64,000 nucleotides of DNA from assembly GCA_003971905.1 (NCBI GenBank), contig RSEE01000065.1:186001-250000 (forward strand), read 5' to 3'. The position numbers were made by a program, and so were the translations under genes. Below the pieces are notes generated by a model. It worked only from the letters and a program-made list of their open reading frames with translations. It had not been told where the DNA came from and did no database searches. Shown one piece after another: positions 61,731 to 64,000 of this stretch (position 1 is its first letter; each line of letters opens with the position of its first letter). Origin of the DNA: Moniliella sp. 'wahieum' (lineage: Eukaryota > Basidiomycota > Moniliellomycetes > Moniliellales > Moniliellaceae).

Positions 61731-63793
61731 ACCCCGCGCCAGGCACATCTTGCACACCGCATCGGGCCCTGGGTGGGGATATACACTGTGTGTGATCCAT
61801 ATGCCCCTATGGCCGAAAAGTCTATTAGGACATAGAGGATCCTTAACTGCAGTAGAGGCTGATGATCATCGATCACAGATGGTCGCGCGTTTTAAAATTT
61901 ACCCCAAGCGCTTGGGTACACACCATCCATGTAACCCTAACCTCGCCTCCCCTGCATGGGGGCAGTAGCACATAACGCATGGCACCGACCACCTATAAAA
62001 CGCTATAGCAGACCAAATTGGTCCAAGGCCTAAGGCGAAACGCGGAACGGCAATGCATCGGCATCGCTCTTGGTGGACTAGTGCATTACATTGGTATGCA
62101 CCTTGGGCCTTCGCCCAGCCGGCCAGACGTACCAGATGAGAGTGCCACCACCACACCGTTTTTTGCTTATACTCTCCGAGAGTAGTGTCGTGTCATTATA
62201 TTTTGCTGTGTGCTTTTCGCAGATTGAGTGAGCAGGGAGGGGTACCACACCAAAAAAGAAAACATATTCACAGAAGCCACAAGCACGCTCATCGACATCC
62301 CTCGGTCAACTGACACACGTATGTGAACGATATGCATTACATTAGCATATGCAGTCGCGCCTCCCTCAGCCAAAACGGACACACATCTCGTGGGGTACGA
62401 TCCTTTGGAGAATGGAAGGACAACTCAAGGAAGGTTTGTGCTTGAGATGGTTAGTGGATCAGAGCAGAGCTACAGCAAAAACGATTGGCGTCTCGGTGTA
62501 TATGTAGCAGAGGAGGCTGCACGTGTGGCAAGGCTGCATATTCACCGTCGGCTTGGGCACAAGAACACAATGGGAGGAACGTTTCTGAAGCCTCTCCGGG
62601 ACTTAGACACGTGAAGAGGCAGCGAAGGACAAACACTGAGGGAGCTGGGACCGGGAAGAGACGATATTGGGCTGCTGGTAGAAGAGAAACCCAGACACAA
62701 CAACAAGACTGTTGGGACTGAGCTCGACGTGGCCAAAGGTGAACTCACCCGAGTTGACTGATGGAAAGCTGAGAACGGGAGGACGGATGACGACGAGATG
62801 GTAATCAAGTGGAGAAGATGTTGCCTGTATTGGACTAATTGGCTGGAAACCGACAGTAAGTGAACAGGAGAGGCAGAAGGGGACGGAGCTGGAACATGGG
62901 AAAAGACCCCTAACGGCTACCAACAGGGTTACAGAGGCGGATAGATATAAAAGGGCAATCACAGGCGCAAGGGGGATGTAGAAAGGAAAACATATAGAAA
63001 CGGTGGTTTGGTTGCCAAAGGCGTAACAGAGAAAGATAGAGGTAAGCGGGGACGCGGCGACAACTGTCGCAAGTAGGATACCACCGACTTATTGCTGGCC
63101 TCTCATTGCGGCCACCGCCTTCACCTTGAGCACGAGGTGACTATTGACGCATGGATGCGTGGCCACTCGGGCCACCGTACCAGCAACGGTCAAAAACTTG
63201 GTCGGACTTATTGAGAGCGTGATCCACTGGGTATATAGGTAGGGCAGGAAGGCGGCCTTAACTTGGATCCGACCATCTCAGATCCGACACGTCCTGTAAC
63301 ATGCTATTGCACCCTTCTCTCTTGTCACTTTTTGATGAAGCACACGTATAACCCCTCTTTTGTTGATGGTATGTGCCCCCGAAGGCCCTCCGCTGGGCTT
63401 ATTGTACAAGAAGCAATTCAGAGCCATTTCCCTTTTCGCTCTCGACCCCACCTCCGATGCCGTCTCTGGACTGCTTGCTGTGGTGCTGTGGCTTATCGCT
63501 GTGAAGACGTGGATGCGGGGCAGCAGCGGGGCGGCGGGGCGTCTTAGCTAAGCACGCCCGCCCCCCCGCCACCCAGGAGGCAAACATGCCAGCCAGCTGA
63601 ACGCGCGCCGGCGCGCTCCATTGTTCGGGCAGTCACATGTGATCTGCGTGTGACCCACCGTCACACGTCCTGTCGCCGGCACAGCGGCCTGCTGCTGCTG
63701 CGCTCCAGGCGGCCTTCGCTTCGGCGCCTCCCTCCACCTCCCCCCCCCTTCCCGCAGCAGCACCGCCGCCCCGCTGCCCCTCCCCTCGCCGCC
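61731..63793. other. Likely mobile-element graveyard and promoter of the right-edge gene
   Basis: Lower GC, several TATA-like blocks (for example near 61995 and 63232) and related motifs such as GCATTACATT at 62083 and 62333 suggest old, diverged repeats. No protein of a transposon is readable. The last 200 bp are GC-rich and lead into the gene at 63794. Confidence 0.4.
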
Positions 63794-64000
63794 ATGCCTG
63801 CGACGACGGCGTCGGCAGGCCAGCCCCCGCTGTCCACGCCAGATGCGGCGCCCCCCGCCCCCTTCTCTCCCGTCGAGACCACCAACTTCAACGCCGTCAA
63901 GGCCCTCGTCGCTGCCCATGGCCTCACACTCGATCCCTGCATGAGCGCCGAGCAGGCTGCCGCTGCCGGCGACCTGGGGCAAGGCACCCCCTATGTCATC
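63794..64000 (+). CDS. Start of an unidentified gene, cut by the right edge
   Basis: ATG 63794 in a good context (GCCGCCATGCC) opens 69 codons to the edge without a stop. The product begins MPATTASAGQPPLSTPDAAP, followed by a more structured-looking part (ETTNFNAVKALVAAHGLTLD, then an Ala-rich helix). Codon use fits a real gene. The family cannot be told from this fragment. Confidence 0.5.
   Translation, partial: MPATTASAGQPPLSTPDAAPPAPFSPVETTNFNAVKALVAAHGLTLDPCMSAEQAAAAGDLGQGTPYVI

Noticed and set aside
63360-63551. 63-codon frame with a hydrophobic stretch before the right-edge gene
   Set aside because: There is no family match and it lies in repeat-like DNA; composition alone does not support a gene.

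Overview
This window is nuclear DNA of a filamentous or yeast-like fungus, almost certainly a basidiomycete. The best evidence is the spermidine synthase-saccharopine reductase fusion (4716-7027), which is characteristic of Basidiomycota. Also fitting are GC-rich coding DNA, short introns (46-98 nt) with GTRNGY-type donors, CT-rich leaders before start codons, and one-copy housekeeping genes. The subphylum cannot be fixed from sequence alone; a smut-type lineage (Ustilaginomycotina) is a guess.

Layout from the left: SEC8 (-, cut by the edge) is divergent from SPE3-LYS9 (+). These are followed by a DNAJC17/CWF23-like J protein (+), a MAK32-like PfkB protein (+) and the C1-tetrahydrofolate synthase ADE3 (-). 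From 15 to 20.7 kb the DNA is gene-poor: it holds a Ty3-type gag fragment with its LTR-like leader and arrays of short repeats. Then come a MIG1/CreA zinc-finger repressor (+), a tRNA-Arg (-) and a long minus-strand run: MDM35-like, acid lipase/sterol esterase, an unknown membrane protein, EDE1, NOP1 (fibrillarin), MTF1, POL12 and HGH1. ARL2 (+) is head-to-head with HGH1 and tail-to-tail with a MYST acetyltransferase (-). The right third is sparse: an NAD(P)-binding SDR-like protein (+), an HSP20-domain protein (+), retroelement debris including a second LTR-like copy, and the start of an unidentified gene running off the edge.

The genes do not form a pathway cluster. They are ordinary cellular functions: exocytosis, endocytosis, polyamine/lysine synthesis, one-carbon metabolism, replication, rRNA processing, mitochondrial transcription and lipid transfer, and glucose repression.

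A dominant property is that nearly every conserved gene changes reading frame several times, mostly at missing single bases in short runs, while others (ARL2, HSP20-like, the SPE3 half) are clean. Because the affected genes are mostly essential and conserved in all the needed frames, I read this as uncorrected indels in the sequence, not pseudogenes. Gene boundaries below therefore span several frames, and the single open frames are fragments of them. I found no clear novel multi-gene system; the best leads are listed as findings.
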